The notes under the pieces were generated by a model, which ran no database searches, was not told where the DNA came from, and saw only the letters and a program-made list of their open reading frames with translations. Shown here one piece after another: positions 24,601-32,877 of a DNA stretch of 41,697 nucleotides. How positions within the stretch are numbered: the first letter of the stretch is position 1; each line of letters begins with the position of its first letter. The stretch covers positions 53,983-95,679 of the forward strand of contig JAJPGU010000004.1 in the NCBI GenBank assembly GCA_021325615.1. Reading direction: 5' to 3'. Source of the DNA: Nitrososphaerota archaeon. GTDB lineage: Archaea > Thermoproteota > Nitrososphaeria > Nitrososphaerales > Nitrosopumilaceae. Position numbers and translations under genes: made by a program.

Positions 24601-25176
24601 TTGAAAATTATTGAGAAGATCTTTTTTGCGACCCTCGTCGCAGTTGCACTGCCCCTTGCCGTTTCACTTTCCTTCCAACAGGCACTAGCCCAGACGGACA
24701 ACAGCCCCATCCAGCAGGAGACGCAGAACGGGGCCACGATGCAGTTCTACTATTCACCCTCCAAGCCCACGATAAACAGCTATACCACCCTGACTTTCTC
24801 GCTTGTCAACGCCTCTACAGGAAGACCGGTTGAAAATTTTGTAGGTTTTGTCACGGTTGGCAGCGTCGTGAACTACACTGGGGGAAGCGGATACTACAAT
24901 TTTAGCAGCATACAGGTCACAAACGGAACGCTTTCGGTAAACTACGCATTCCCAAATGACGGACTCTTCCCAGTATTCTTCCGCGCCAATTACCCAACCT
25001 CAGCCTTCGGGCCAGGAAGTCCGATAGCAATAGGCGAGTTCAAGGTCATCGTGCCTCCGCCGCAAGTTTTGCCGTCCGACAACACCATGATTTTCGTCGG
25101 CATCGGAGTCGCAGCCGCCGCAGGCGGTGGCGTGGTAGCAGTCATCATCATGAGGCGCAAGCCCTCACCGCCCTGA
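24601..25176 (+). CDS. Exported single-anchor Ig-like protein
   Basis: 191 residues: a signal peptide (about 1-31, ending QQALAQT), an extracytoplasmic beta-sandwich with TMQFYYSPSKPTINSYTTL, NYAFPNDGLFPVFFRANY and several N-x-S/T glycosylation sites, then a C-terminal helix (GIGVAAAAGGGVVAVIIM) and RRKPSPP. The domain recalls YtkA/FixH-like folds, with moderate certainty. The start is TTG 24601; a TTTAATTTATCG element (24570-24581) about 26 bases upstream decides it. It follows the ABC exporter by 71 bases but has its own promoter. Confidence 0.65.
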   Translation: MKIIEKIFFATLVAVALPLAVSLSFQQALAQTDNSPIQQETQNGATMQFYYSPSKPTINSYTTLTFSLVNASTGRPVENFVGFVTVGSVVNYTGGSGYYNFSSIQVTNGTLSVNYAFPNDGLFPVFFRANYPTSAFGPGSPIAIGEFKVIVPPPQVLPSDNTMIFVGIGVAAAAGGGVVAVIIMRRKPSPP

Positions 25177-25213
25177 GTTTTCACCATCCCATGCCGAGCG
25201 GACATGCGCCGGC

Positions 25214-25606
25214 CTACGGTACCATCTTCATGCAGACTGCATATACCTCAAACTCTGGTGCAGGGCCAAGGGTCGTGCCGCCGTTCGGCCCTCCAGGCGT
25301 ATACCTTGCGGCTACCATCCATCTTGAGCCATCCTGGGAAGGCCCGTTCCTGTAAACCGACAGTGCGTCATGGAATCCCGAGTAGTACCCCCCGCCGGTC
25401 AGGGTCTCCCCCGTGTTGCATGAGGCCTCGCCGTACCCGTCATATGCAAAGGGGCCTGCCGAATGCGATGAGTTTGTCCGGATTACCGTCGTAATCGTCT
25501 CAAAACCTGCCTGGGCCGAGACAGAATGTGCTCCAGACCCAAGGGCCGCAACGGCAGAACATCCTGCCGCTATTGCAGCAAGTGCCAGGATCATTTTGTA
25601 GTCCAT
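25214..25606 (-). CDS. Small secreted protein, unknown function
   Basis: 130 residues with a signal peptide (MDYKMILALAAIAAGCSAVAAL, cleavage near SVSAQ). The mature part is Gly/Tyr-rich with two distant cysteines (EASCNTGE, YAVCMKM) and a segment GGGYYSGFHDALSVYRNGP; beta structure is likely. No family recognised. It is convergent with the exported protein at 24601 and divergent from the membrane protein at 25752. Confidence 0.65.
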   Translation of the reverse strand: MDYKMILALAAIAAGCSAVAALGSGAHSVSAQAGFETITTVIRTNSSHSAGPFAYDGYGEASCNTGETLTGGGYYSGFHDALSVYRNGPSQDGSRWMVAARYTPGGPNGGTTLGPAPEFEVYAVCMKMVP

Positions 25607-25751
25607 TCCTTGGTCACCCTGAAGAGTCTAATAGAACAACGCGGGCCGGACGTGAACAAATATGGCGCAAATTATCAAGGTGTACGGCACACAGCCTATT
25701 ATCGATGTTCTTGGTTTTCACCGTTGATATCCACCCCCCACGTTAAATCAA

Positions 25752-26174
25752 ATGGATGCGGATCTTGTGTCAATGAAGAGATGGCTCCATCGCGCCGCCG
25801 CCGCGACCATCGGGATTTCTGGAATACTGCACCTTTACCTCGGCCTTTCGCTTCTTGGCTCCAAGTTTTACCAGTTTGGCGAGTTTTTCCTAATAGTTTC
25901 AATAGCGCAGATTTTCTGGGTATTCCCGATGCTGAAAGGATACGGAAGGGCGTGGCTTTTCACCGGGATTGGGGGAAACCTGGCATTGTTTGGCTTGTGG
26001 GTGCTGACAAGGTTCCCAAACCCGATTTCAAGTGTGGGGCTTCCTGTCAACACCATAGGAATAGCCGAGGAGTCATGCCAGCTTGCGTTTGTGGCAATTG
26101 CAATCGCGCTTGCCTACTCGCTGAGGCGCGGGGCGTCGTCTCAGAAAAGAGAGAACTCCCCAGATACTGCATGA
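25752..26174 (+). CDS. Four-helix membrane protein, unknown function
   Basis: 140 residues with four hydrophobic helices (about 15-35, 40-60, 67-88, 102-122), short loops and a polar C-terminal tail (RRGASSQKRENSPDTA). The pattern resembles small DoxX-like or DUF-type membrane proteins but no signature was identified. The ATG at 25752 follows a TTAAATCAA stretch; an internal ATG at 25773 (MKRWLHRA) is an alternative. Its 3' end lies 66 bases from the convergent PHA synthase end. Confidence 0.65.
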   Translation: MDADLVSMKRWLHRAAAATIGISGILHLYLGLSLLGSKFYQFGEFFLIVSIAQIFWVFPMLKGYGRAWLFTGIGGNLALFGLWVLTRFPNPISSVGLPVNTIGIAEESCQLAFVAIAIALAYSLRRGASSQKRENSPDTA

Positions 26175-26240
26175 AAGTAAGAGCAGACAAAAAAAGTCCA
26201 AGGGCTCATCCCATGGCGGCCCCGCGGTCCTCACAATTCC

Positions 26241-27560
26241 TCAGGAGCGCTCTGCAAGCCATTGTCCAACGGCCGGCCACAGTTTTTCATGAGCCTCGTC
26301 AGAGATGCAAAGCCCCACGTGTCCGGTTGGAAACTCTATCAACTTCTTGTCTGCACTTCCTATCTTTTCCATGATGGAATTGCTTGGTGGCACTAGGTCA
26401 TCCCTTGTGCCCACGATGTCAAGCAGTGGGATGGAAATGTTTTTCAGGTCAAGTGTTATCGAACCCACCTTCATCCTGTTTTTTATCAGAAGGTTGTCCC
26501 TGTACACCTGCTCTACTATCTCACGATAAACCCTACCGATGATACCCCTGCTGTCATAAAGCCAGGTCTCTATTGAAAAAAACTGCGCAATCTCGTCAAG
26601 CGTCCTCGGCTCGCTGAAGTAGCGGGGATATTTCAGCAAGGTCTCAACTGGATTTCTTAGAACAAACGCAGTATTAAGGAGCCACCCCGGAACATTTCCG
26701 CATGCCTCGACTAGAGCCCTTGTGTCAAGGGCCGCCGTCCATTTCTCTATCACGGTCTTGTCCTTTTCTATGTCCACCGGTGTCGCGTGCAGTATCAGGT
26801 TTTTGACATCGTCCTTGTGGGTTGCCGCATAAATGAGTGCAAAAATACCACCCCAGCAGTATCCAAAGAGGGAAACTTTCTCGCATCCCGTCAGATCCCT
26901 GATCCTTTCAACCGCGTTTCCAATGTATTCCTCCGCATAGGTTTCAAGCGAAAGGTCGCTGTCAAACCCCGACGGGGTGCCCCAATCAGTGGCGTAAACG
27001 TCGAATCCTTGGCTTTGGAGGCTCTTAATCACGGACACCCTCGGAAGCAGGTCAAGGATATAGTACCTGTTGATTAGGGAATACACTATTAAGATCGGAG
27101 TCTTGTGCTTTGGCTTTCTATCGGATTTGTAGTGAAGCATGTTGAACCTGCCCCTTGTCTCGACAAGTTCCGACTGGGTTCTGTTTATGTTGTCCCTGAG
27201 CGGTTCTAGAAACTTGTTTTCAAACGACAGCATGTTGTAGACGTTGCTTGCAAACTGCCGGTGCCCTGTCAACCGTATCACCTCAAGCCAAGAACCTACG
27301 AACTTTGCCATGCTTGAAACCAGTTCGTCTGCCATCAGGTTGCGCCTTAGGGAGTTGTCAAAGGAAAGCCTGATGTTCTTCCTGAACTTCTGCGCGGTAC
27401 CCTTCGGATTCAGGAAGGACTGGAATGCCTCGCCGTATGCATCGAGCAGTGCAGAATTGTACCGCATAGCAAAAATGAACCCGTCGGAAAGGTAGTCTAG
27501 GTACGGGTTTGATATCTCGATACCCTTGGCACGTCCTGCAGTGGTAGGGACAGCCAACAT
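26241..27560 (-). CDS. phaC: Poly(3-hydroxyalkanoate) synthase, class III-like PhaC
   Basis: 439 residues with the alpha/beta-hydrolase fold of PHA synthases. The lipase-like box GYCWGG puts the catalytic Cys at C235; the catalytic Asp is D387 or D388 (GTRDDLVPP) and the His H414 (PTGHVG). Other conserved blocks are PILIVYSLINRYYILDL and VYATDWGTP. It polymerises 3-hydroxyacyl-CoA into storage granules; in this lineage precursors could come from the 3-HP/4-HB cycle (inference). Class III enzymes need a PhaE partner; the divergent small helical gene at 27737 is a candidate. A GTTTTAAATCC element (27581-27591) lies about 26 bases before the ATG. Confidence 0.93.
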   Translation of the reverse strand: MLAVPTTAGRAKGIEISNPYLDYLSDGFIFAMRYNSALLDAYGEAFQSFLNPKGTAQKFRKNIRLSFDNSLRRNLMADELVSSMAKFVGSWLEVIRLTGHRQFASNVYNMLSFENKFLEPLRDNINRTQSELVETRGRFNMLHYKSDRKPKHKTPILIVYSLINRYYILDLLPRVSVIKSLQSQGFDVYATDWGTPSGFDSDLSLETYAEEYIGNAVERIRDLTGCEKVSLFGYCWGGIFALIYAATHKDDVKNLILHATPVDIEKDKTVIEKWTAALDTRALVEACGNVPGWLLNTAFVLRNPVETLLKYPRYFSEPRTLDEIAQFFSIETWLYDSRGIIGRVYREIVEQVYRDNLLIKNRMKVGSITLDLKNISIPLLDIVGTRDDLVPPSNSIMEKIGSADKKLIEFPTGHVGLCISDEAHEKLWPAVGQWLAERS

Positions 27561-27736
27561 GCCCTAGTAAGGGCCCTCATAGGTTTTAAATCCGATTACA
27601 AATACCACATTTGAAAATTCCTTGGCGAGTTTGGATAGGAAGGCCATCTCCCTTTGGGGCCATTCTCCTGTGTGAGAAGCGCCGGGGTTCCCAGTGAAGC
27701 CACAACGTTTAAGCTTCCGTGCCGAGAATAACGGCC

Positions 27737-27964
27737 ATGGAATCAGGTGAGGAGGAATCAGAGGTCCTAAGGGGGTTGTTTGAGGAAATAATGAAGATGC
27801 TCGTGCAGAGGCAGGTCAAGGTTGAGACAATAGTCCAGAGGTCGATCGAGCAGGGAATCGTCACACGCGATTCTTTTGAGAGGATGCAGAAGATGCTTGA
27901 CGAATACGCAAAGAAAAGACAGTGGTCAGGTCAAGACTCGGGCCAATTGGCACCGCATGAATAG
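27737..27964 (+). CDS. Small helical protein, possible PhaE- or phasin-like partner
   Basis: 75 residues from ATG 27737, almost entirely helical and charged: ESEVLRGLFEEIMKMLVQRQ, IVQRSIEQGIVTRDSFERMQ. It is divergent from phaC and shares its intergenic region. PhaE subunits are much longer (about 180-360 residues), so identity is not established; a phasin-like or regulatory helical protein is equally possible. A TTTAAGCTTC element (27708-27717) lies about 25 bases before the ATG. It overlaps the end of the convergent HTH gene by 34 bases. Confidence 0.55.
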   Translation: MESGEEESEVLRGLFEEIMKMLVQRQVKVETIVQRSIEQGIVTRDSFERMQKMLDEYAKKRQWSGQDSGQLAPHE

Positions 27965-28383
27965 CATACGCTCCTGACGCCGTTGTACCTCTCATCATAG
28001 TAGACTCCGCAGTTGAGGGACTCACAGCCAAGGCAGGATACAAGGTTGTCCGAGTCAAATACTATGGTCTGCGATGGAACCTTGTGGTTGAGCAGCACCA
28101 TGATAGGATGGGCCTTGCTCTTGTAGACCGCATATTTTCTTCCGTCAAGTATTACTGAGGTGTGGACCTGTACCAAATCGCATTTTTTCAGGTTCTTCAG
28201 CTTCTTGTATGCAAGGGCCTGAGATATTTTGCATTCCCTGCTGATGTCTAGAACGGACTTGGGCGAGTCGGCAAGCGATTCAAGGATCCTCCTAGAGTGC
28301 TTGTCCCCCAAAATCTTGAAAATGGCATCAACGGTGGACTCGTCTTCAATCGTCCTGCCCCTTAGTATCAATTTCATGTCCAT
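27931..28383 (-). CDS. ArsR-like HTH regulator with C-terminal zinc-ribbon-like site
   Basis: 150 residues. Residues of about 18-75 form a winged helix of the ArsR/MarR type (DAIFKILGDKHSRRILESL, ISRECKISQALAYKKLKNL). The C-terminal 50 residues carry CLGCESLNC and CYSC, a zinc-ribbon-like or redox-active Cys cluster that could be the sensor. The ATG is at 28383 with a second one two codons later; CATAAAAGAAATG in the reverse direction (28411-28423) is a TATA candidate. The target is unknown; the nearest genes are the PHA pair and the copper cluster. Confidence 0.75.
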   Translation of the reverse strand: MDMKLILRGRTIEDESTVDAIFKILGDKHSRRILESLADSPKSVLDISRECKISQALAYKKLKNLKKCDLVQVHTSVILDGRKYAVYKSKAHPIMVLLNHKVPSQTIVFDSDNLVSCLGCESLNCGVYYDERYNGVRSVCYSCGANWPES

Positions 28384-28520
28384 GGTAACTCACAACTTGT
28401 AGATGTCCGACATTTCTTTTATGATTCTAAGATAAAAAGAAATCTGTCAAGGCAATATTTTCTGGCCCTTACAAGATCCCGGTTTTGCCGGAAATGTCGG
28501 TTTCCAAGTTGCGAATCTCG

Positions 28521-28943
28521 TCACAGGACTTGTCGCAGTCTTCCCTGGTACTTTTCCCTGTAAAGAGACCTGCACGACGTGCAGCAGAAAAGCCTCTCCG
28601 AGTTCCCAAGCTTTAGGACAGAGGGTTTCCCGCCTACCTGCCCCTTGCAGTAATCGCATTTTATGCCAACGAGCATCCCTTTCCGGAGGCGGCCGTGATG
28701 CCATTGCTGTCCCATCCTTCCCGCCATTCCCATCCCTGCCATTTTACCCCGCTCCAGTTTAGAAAGATCGACGTCAAGGACTGCCGCCCTTATGAGTCCT
28801 GCCCGTACGAGCCTCTGATAGCGCGCCTTTACGGTTGGAGTGCTGACGCCAGTCTCCCTGGAGACCTGCCTAAATGACTTTCTTGCATCCCTCATCAAGG
28901 ACCTTATGATGCTGGCATCCACCTCGTCAAGCTTCAGAGGCAT
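28521..28943 (-). CDS. Copper-responsive regulator: Lrp/AsnC HTH plus TRASH domain
   Basis: 140 residues. Residues 5-55 are a Lrp/AsnC HTH (LDEVDASIIRSLMRDARKSF, ETGVSTPTVKARYQRLV). Residues 96-132 form a TRASH metal-binding domain with C96, C99, C120/C121 and C124 (CDYCKG, FCCTSC). The linker (about 66-92) is rich in Met and His (MAGMGMAGRMGQQWHHG), a plausible Cu(I) site. This architecture matches archaeal copper regulators of the CopR/CopT type next to copA in Sulfolobales. It is divergent from copA across a perfect 16-bp palindrome, which is probably its operator. Confidence 0.88.
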   Translation of the reverse strand: MPLKLDEVDASIIRSLMRDARKSFRQVSRETGVSTPTVKARYQRLVRAGLIRAAVLDVDLSKLERGKMAGMGMAGRMGQQWHHGRLRKGMLVGIKCDYCKGQVGGKPSVLKLGNSERLFCCTSCRSLYREKYQGRLRQVL

Positions 28944-28978
28944 GGCACCATGAGGGCACCCGCGTATCTAACGGTTCC

Positions 28979-28994
28979 CTTTACAATTGTAAAG
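28979..28994. promoter_or_regulatory. Palindromic operator candidate of the copper cluster
   Basis: CTTTACAATTGTAAAG is a perfect 16-bp palindrome between the divergent TRASH regulator and copA, 36 bases from the regulator start. Lrp-type HTH dimers bind such inverted repeats. It may overlap the regulator promoter, allowing autoregulation. Confidence 0.6.
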
Positions 28995-29061
28995 TGCCAC
29001 CATTAAGTATGCGAGGGGAGAATTAAACTCAGGTGGATTACGCGTTGGAGCCTTCAGCATC

Positions 29062-31470
29062 ATGACAAAAAGGACAGTTGTCAAGATTGGCGGGATGCAT
29101 TGCGCGGGTTGCGTAAGCGCAGTCCAGCATTACATATTGGGCTTGGACGGGGTAAAAAGCTGCGAGGTCAACCTCGCATCGGAGAGGGCCACACTTGAGT
29201 TTGACCCCGCCGCCGTCGGAATGCCCGCGATAGAGAAGGCGGTTGAGGAGGCAGGCTACAAAGTGCTGTATGACAGGCTGTCGCTGAAGGTTGCTAACAT
29301 GACAGACTCGAGCGATGCACAGATGCTGGAGAAGAGGCTAGCAAGGATGGAAGGGGTAAAGGCCGCCTCAGTGAATTTTGGAAACGGCCAGGTTTCAGTA
29401 GAATACAACCCCGCCCTGATTTCTCTTGCGGACATGAAGCACTCGGTAAGCGAGGCAGGATTCCAAGTGCTCGGCGAAGACCTGTCGCTCTCAGCCGAGC
29501 AGGTGGAGGCGCAGAGGCTGATGAAGTTATTTCTAGCGGGCCTTGCCTTTACAATACCCGTAATAATTTTTGGCCACCCCGAGTTCTCGTCCTGGATGCC
29601 CCTTTCAGGAACGCAGTTTGCGGCATACCTTATTTTTGCCTGTGCAGGCATCGTCCAGTTTCTTACAGGCAGCAGGTTCTATATCGGCGCCTACAGGGCG
29701 GCAAGGATGAGATCTGCAAACATGGATACACTTGTCGTTACAGGCACCACCGCCGCATATCTTTTCAGCGCGTTTCATACATTTCCAATCCCCGACTGGA
29801 ACAACATATACTACGATGCGTCTTCCGCGGTTGTCACGTTCATCCTCCTCGGGAAATATCTTGAGAACAAGACAAAGGGCAGGGTTACGTCGGTAATCAG
29901 AAAAATGCTCGAGTTGCAGCCAAAGACCGCGACCCTTGTCAGAGGCGGACAAGAATACGAAGTGCCAATCGAATCCATAATGCCTGATGACCAGATAATT
30001 GTAATGCCTGGGCAGAAGATCCCAGTAGACAGCATAGTAATGGAGGGGAATTCCGCGGTAGACCAGTCTGCAATCACAGGCGAGTCCATCCCGGTTGGCA
30101 AGAGTCCTGGCGACGAGGTAATAGGAGGTACAATCAACATGGAGGGATCCCTTGTACTAAAGGCCTCAAGGGTGGGAAAGGATACCGTGCTTTCCCAGAT
30201 TGTGGGCCTGGTAGAGGGCGCAGTAGGCAAGAAGCCCCCGGTTCAGAGGCTTGTGGACAGGGTTGCTGGTCGTTTTGCCTTTCTTGTCATGTCAATAGCT
30301 CTTGCAACATTTCTTGGATGGTACCTTTTGGCTCCCGGCCAAAGGCTTGGAGATTCCCTGATTCCAGCAGTCGCCATCCTTGTAGTTGCCTGCCCCTGTG
30401 CCTTGGGCCTGGCAACTCCGATGGCCATCATGGTAGGCATGGGAAAAAGCGCACAGAATGGCGTGATCTTCAAAGACGGTGAGTCTCTCGAGTTGCTGGG
30501 CAAGACAAGTGTGGCAATATTTGACAAGACCGGGACTCTTACAGAGGGCAAGGCCAGGGTTACGAATATCATACCGGTCGGCCCGCGTGCGGACACCGAC
30601 TCGTCAGGTGAATCGGTCCTCAAGCTTGCGGCAACGGCAGAAAGGCGCTCGGAACACCCGCTTGCAAAGGCTGTGGTTGCGGAGGCCAAAGCCCGCGGGA
30701 TTGTGGTGGGCGCTCCGGATGATTTCCTTGCCTTTCCAGGACGCGGCGTAACCGCATCAGTTGATGGCGAGAAGGTGATTGTCGGCAATGCCGCCCTCAT
30801 GCATGAAAGCGGCATGGATACAAACGGGGTCGAGGTGCAGGCTTCTTCCTTGCAGGATGAGGGAAAAACCGTCATGCTTGTGGCACATGGCGGACGAATT
30901 TCCGGAATCATAGCCCTGCGGGACAACCCAAAGAAGACGGTGGCAGCGACCCTTGGCACCCTCAGGGCGATGGGAATCAAAACCGTCATGCTTACAGGCG
31001 ACAACGAACGAACCGCGCGGTCGATTTCAAGGGATCTTGGAATAGAACACACAATAGCAAACGTTTCCCCCTCAGCAAAGGCCGGGGCAATAATCGACTA
31101 CCAGAAGAGAGGAGAGAGAGTGTCAATGATAGGCGACGGCATTAACGACGCTGCTGCCCTGACCCAGGCAGACATCGGAATAGCAATAGGAAGCGGGACT
31201 GATGTTGCCATAGAGGCAGGAAAGGTGATCCTTTTGGGAGGAGACTTGTCTGGCGTGATCGCGGCAATAGAGATAAGCAGGAAGACGGTTGGCAAGATAA
31301 GGCAGAACCTAGCCTACGCCTTTGCCTACAATGCAGTCCTCATACCTATCGCCGCAGCGGGCCTCCTTTACCCGGCCCTAGGGGGCCTTGCCATGGCCGC
31401 AAGCTCCATATCAGTAACCGTAAGTTCCCTGCTGCTCAGGCGATGGACTCCCCCGAGCAGGGCGCGCTGA
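29062..31470 (+). CDS. copA: Copper-exporting P1B-type ATPase
   Basis: 802 residues. HMA 1 (about 3-70) has the metal site GMHCAGC (C14, C17). HMA 2 (about 73-142) keeps the fold but has MTDSSDA where the CxxC should be, so it cannot bind copper in the usual way. The core is complete: TGES, the membrane motif VACPCALGLATP (Cu+-type CPC), phosphorylation site DKTGTLTEG, SEHPLAKA and GDGINDAAAL, with YAFAYNAVLIP in the last helices. It pumps Cu+ out of the cytoplasm. It is divergent from the TRASH regulator. No dedicated copper chaperone gene is adjacent. Confidence 0.97.
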   Translation: MTKRTVVKIGGMHCAGCVSAVQHYILGLDGVKSCEVNLASERATLEFDPAAVGMPAIEKAVEEAGYKVLYDRLSLKVANMTDSSDAQMLEKRLARMEGVKAASVNFGNGQVSVEYNPALISLADMKHSVSEAGFQVLGEDLSLSAEQVEAQRLMKLFLAGLAFTIPVIIFGHPEFSSWMPLSGTQFAAYLIFACAGIVQFLTGSRFYIGAYRAARMRSANMDTLVVTGTTAAYLFSAFHTFPIPDWNNIYYDASSAVVTFILLGKYLENKTKGRVTSVIRKMLELQPKTATLVRGGQEYEVPIESIMPDDQIIVMPGQKIPVDSIVMEGNSAVDQSAITGESIPVGKSPGDEVIGGTINMEGSLVLKASRVGKDTVLSQIVGLVEGAVGKKPPVQRLVDRVAGRFAFLVMSIALATFLGWYLLAPGQRLGDSLIPAVAILVVACPCALGLATPMAIMVGMGKSAQNGVIFKDGESLELLGKTSVAIFDKTGTLTEGKARVTNIIPVGPRADTDSSGESVLKLAATAERRSEHPLAKAVVAEAKARGIVVGAPDDFLAFPGRGVTASVDGEKVIVGNAALMHESGMDTNGVEVQASSLQDEGKTVMLVAHGGRISGIIALRDNPKKTVAATLGTLRAMGIKTVMLTGDNERTARSISRDLGIEHTIANVSPSAKAGAIIDYQKRGERVSMIGDGINDAAALTQADIGIAIGSGTDVAIEAGKVILLGGDLSGVIAAIEISRKTVGKIRQNLAYAFAYNAVLIPIAAAGLLYPALGGLAMAASSISVTVSSLLLRRWTPPSRAR

Positions 31471-31761
31471 AGCCAGGACACAGGTATCGTTCTATGCCCC
31501 ATGATAAAAGAAAAATGGAGAGGTTCTTTGGTAGGAAACCCCTCCAATTTGAAGACATCTTGCCTGCCAAGTGACTGACTAAGAGACAATTCCAATACAA
31601 AAATAATCACTTGATCTTGTCTTCACCACAGGTATGGCAGCACCCAATATAGAATTCGCTCAAAACAAAAGCTTAGTTTTCATAAGCATAGCTGATTTGT
31701 AAGCGACTTAGCTTCTTTATCAGATAACAAAGGGGCATCACGGCGTCCCAGAATGCCGTAC
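31471..31761. other. 291-base intergenic region after copA
   Basis: No convincing gene. It holds a 19-codon frame (31515-31574, MERFFGRKPLQFEDILPAK) that is too short to trust, and small hairpins such as GCTTA/TAAGC (31671-31675 with 31683-31687). The DNA is more AT-rich than its surroundings. Confidence 0.5.
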
Positions 31762-32124
31762 CTAAAGCTTCAGGTTGAGCGCCTTTATCTTGGAAATTAT
31801 CAGGTCGTGATCTGAATTTGGCTCGGTAGAAAGTATGAGCAGTCCATCATCAAGAAAAAGCGTTATCAGCTTTACCTTCTCCTTGGAGGTTATCAGCCAG
31901 TTTGTCTTGCCAAGTGATTCGTTGAACATATCCTCCCACGAAGCCTTGACTGATGCCTGATAGTGTGCCATGTTAGAAAGCTCCTCGTCAAGGAGCGGCG
32001 CGGTGTTCTGGCGCCTTGCAAAGGATATCAGCTTCCTGTCCTTTATCCTCCCTACAAAACGGACAGAATTGTCTAATCCTAGTACGTGCATGCACGAATC
32101 AATCTCCTTGAAACTTTGGGTCAA
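31762..32124 (-). CDS. Conserved thaumarchaeal-type protein (DUF6659-like)
   Basis: 120 residues, soluble. CMHVLGLDNSVRFVGRIKD, the LISFARRQNTAPLLDEEL block and the C-terminal strands VKLITLFLDDGLLILSTEP resemble a protein family frequent in multiple copies in Nitrososphaera-type genomes (DUF6659, recalled, not searched); the fold may be profilin/Roadblock-like. The start is TTG at 32124; a GCTTAAAAAAGG element (32139-32150) about 25 bases upstream supports it. Function unknown. Confidence 0.65.
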   Translation of the reverse strand: MTQSFKEIDSCMHVLGLDNSVRFVGRIKDRKLISFARRQNTAPLLDEELSNMAHYQASVKASWEDMFNESLGKTNWLITSKEKVKLITLFLDDGLLILSTEPNSDHDLIISKIKALNLKL

Positions 32125-32171
32125 TTCTTAGGATATTGAGCTTAAAAAAGGGGATTTAATCCTATGGGATC

Positions 32172-32387
32172 TCAGGTCCACGAATCGGGATCATTCTTCC
32201 GTATTCGTATCCCATCCACAAAGACCTGCCTTGCCTCCTCAAACACCGTGTGCCACCTCCCATCGTGAGGAAACATCTTGTTCATCTCCAGTATCTTCCC
32301 GCTGGTCGGGGGCATGTTGGTTAGTGCGCCCCATCGCATGTCTGGGATCTTAGGCATGATCTCGTTTATGTCCCGCATAATGCCCAT
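32172..32387 (-). CDS. Small protein of unknown function
   Basis: 71 residues from ATG 32387 (MGIMRDINEIMPKIPDMRWG), with a conserved-looking LTNMPPTSGKILEMNKMFPHDG centre and a C-terminal stretch FEEARQVFVDGIRIRK. A second ATG three codons in (32378) is possible. No signal peptide, cysteines or known motif. AT-rich sequence at 32399-32415 could provide the promoter. Confidence 0.5.
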   Translation of the reverse strand: MGIMRDINEIMPKIPDMRWGALTNMPPTSGKILEMNKMFPHDGRWHTVFEEARQVFVDGIRIRKNDPDSWT

Positions 32388-32444
32388 CGCGAAACATCCC
32401 TTATTTGCCTTATCTTCCGCCCGCAGGCACTGGGATCCTGCGAG

Positions 32445-32699
32445 TTATTCCTCCTGCGCCTCATTTACCAGCATTGTTATCGTAGATACCACTTGGTCGA
32501 CTCGCCTAACCTTTGAGAGCGCCTTCCTTATTTCCTCCATGTCCTTGCAGCTTATCCTGACCACGATGTCGTAGACCCCATAAACGCCCTGTATCTCATA
32601 TCCTATGTTGCCGTTGCCACCGGCAATCTCCTTTATTTTTGAAATAATTCTTTCCTCTGAATTCGGCTTGCTATTCAAAAGTATGTAGGCGGTTGCCAT
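32445..32699 (-). CDS. Stand-alone Lrp/AsnC RAM domain (second copy)
   Basis: 84 residues from ATG 32699: MATAYILLNSKPNSEERIIS, the GVYGVYDIVVRIS core and the C-terminal VVSTITMLVNE form one RAM (ACT-like) domain without HTH. It shares the MATAY start and core pattern with the protein at 21816-22046, so the two are paralogues; identity is moderate. The frame is open to 32714, but homology and a TATA-like stretch (CTGAAATAGTATG on the minus strand, 32716-32728) favour 32699. Confidence 0.85.
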   Translation of the reverse strand: MATAYILLNSKPNSEERIISKIKEIAGGNGNIGYEIQGVYGVYDIVVRISCKDMEEIRKALSKVRRVDQVVSTITMLVNEAQEE

Positions 32700-32877
32700 A
32701 TTACAATTACACATTCATACTATTTCAGGTTGGGGGTGGGGTCGGGCTCGACGGGCCTTTTACAGGACCTCTCAAAACGAGAAACTGTTAAAAACTCCTC
32801 CCTCTTGCTTGCAAGACCAGTGTTAGCTGATTTGGCACATAACGAACTTTATTACTTTGTTTGACCAATAATTACCC

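Noticed and set aside
25526-26374. Plus-strand open frame of 282 codons
   Set aside because: Overlaps three better genes in other frames (secreted protein, four-helix protein, PHA synthase end) and has shadow-like composition.
30243-31052. Minus-strand open frame of 269 codons
   Set aside because: Antisense to the copA catalytic domain; no motif and biased Ser/Pro/Arg composition.
31515-31574. 19-codon frame after copA
   Set aside because: Too short to separate from chance in an AT-rich intergenic stretch.
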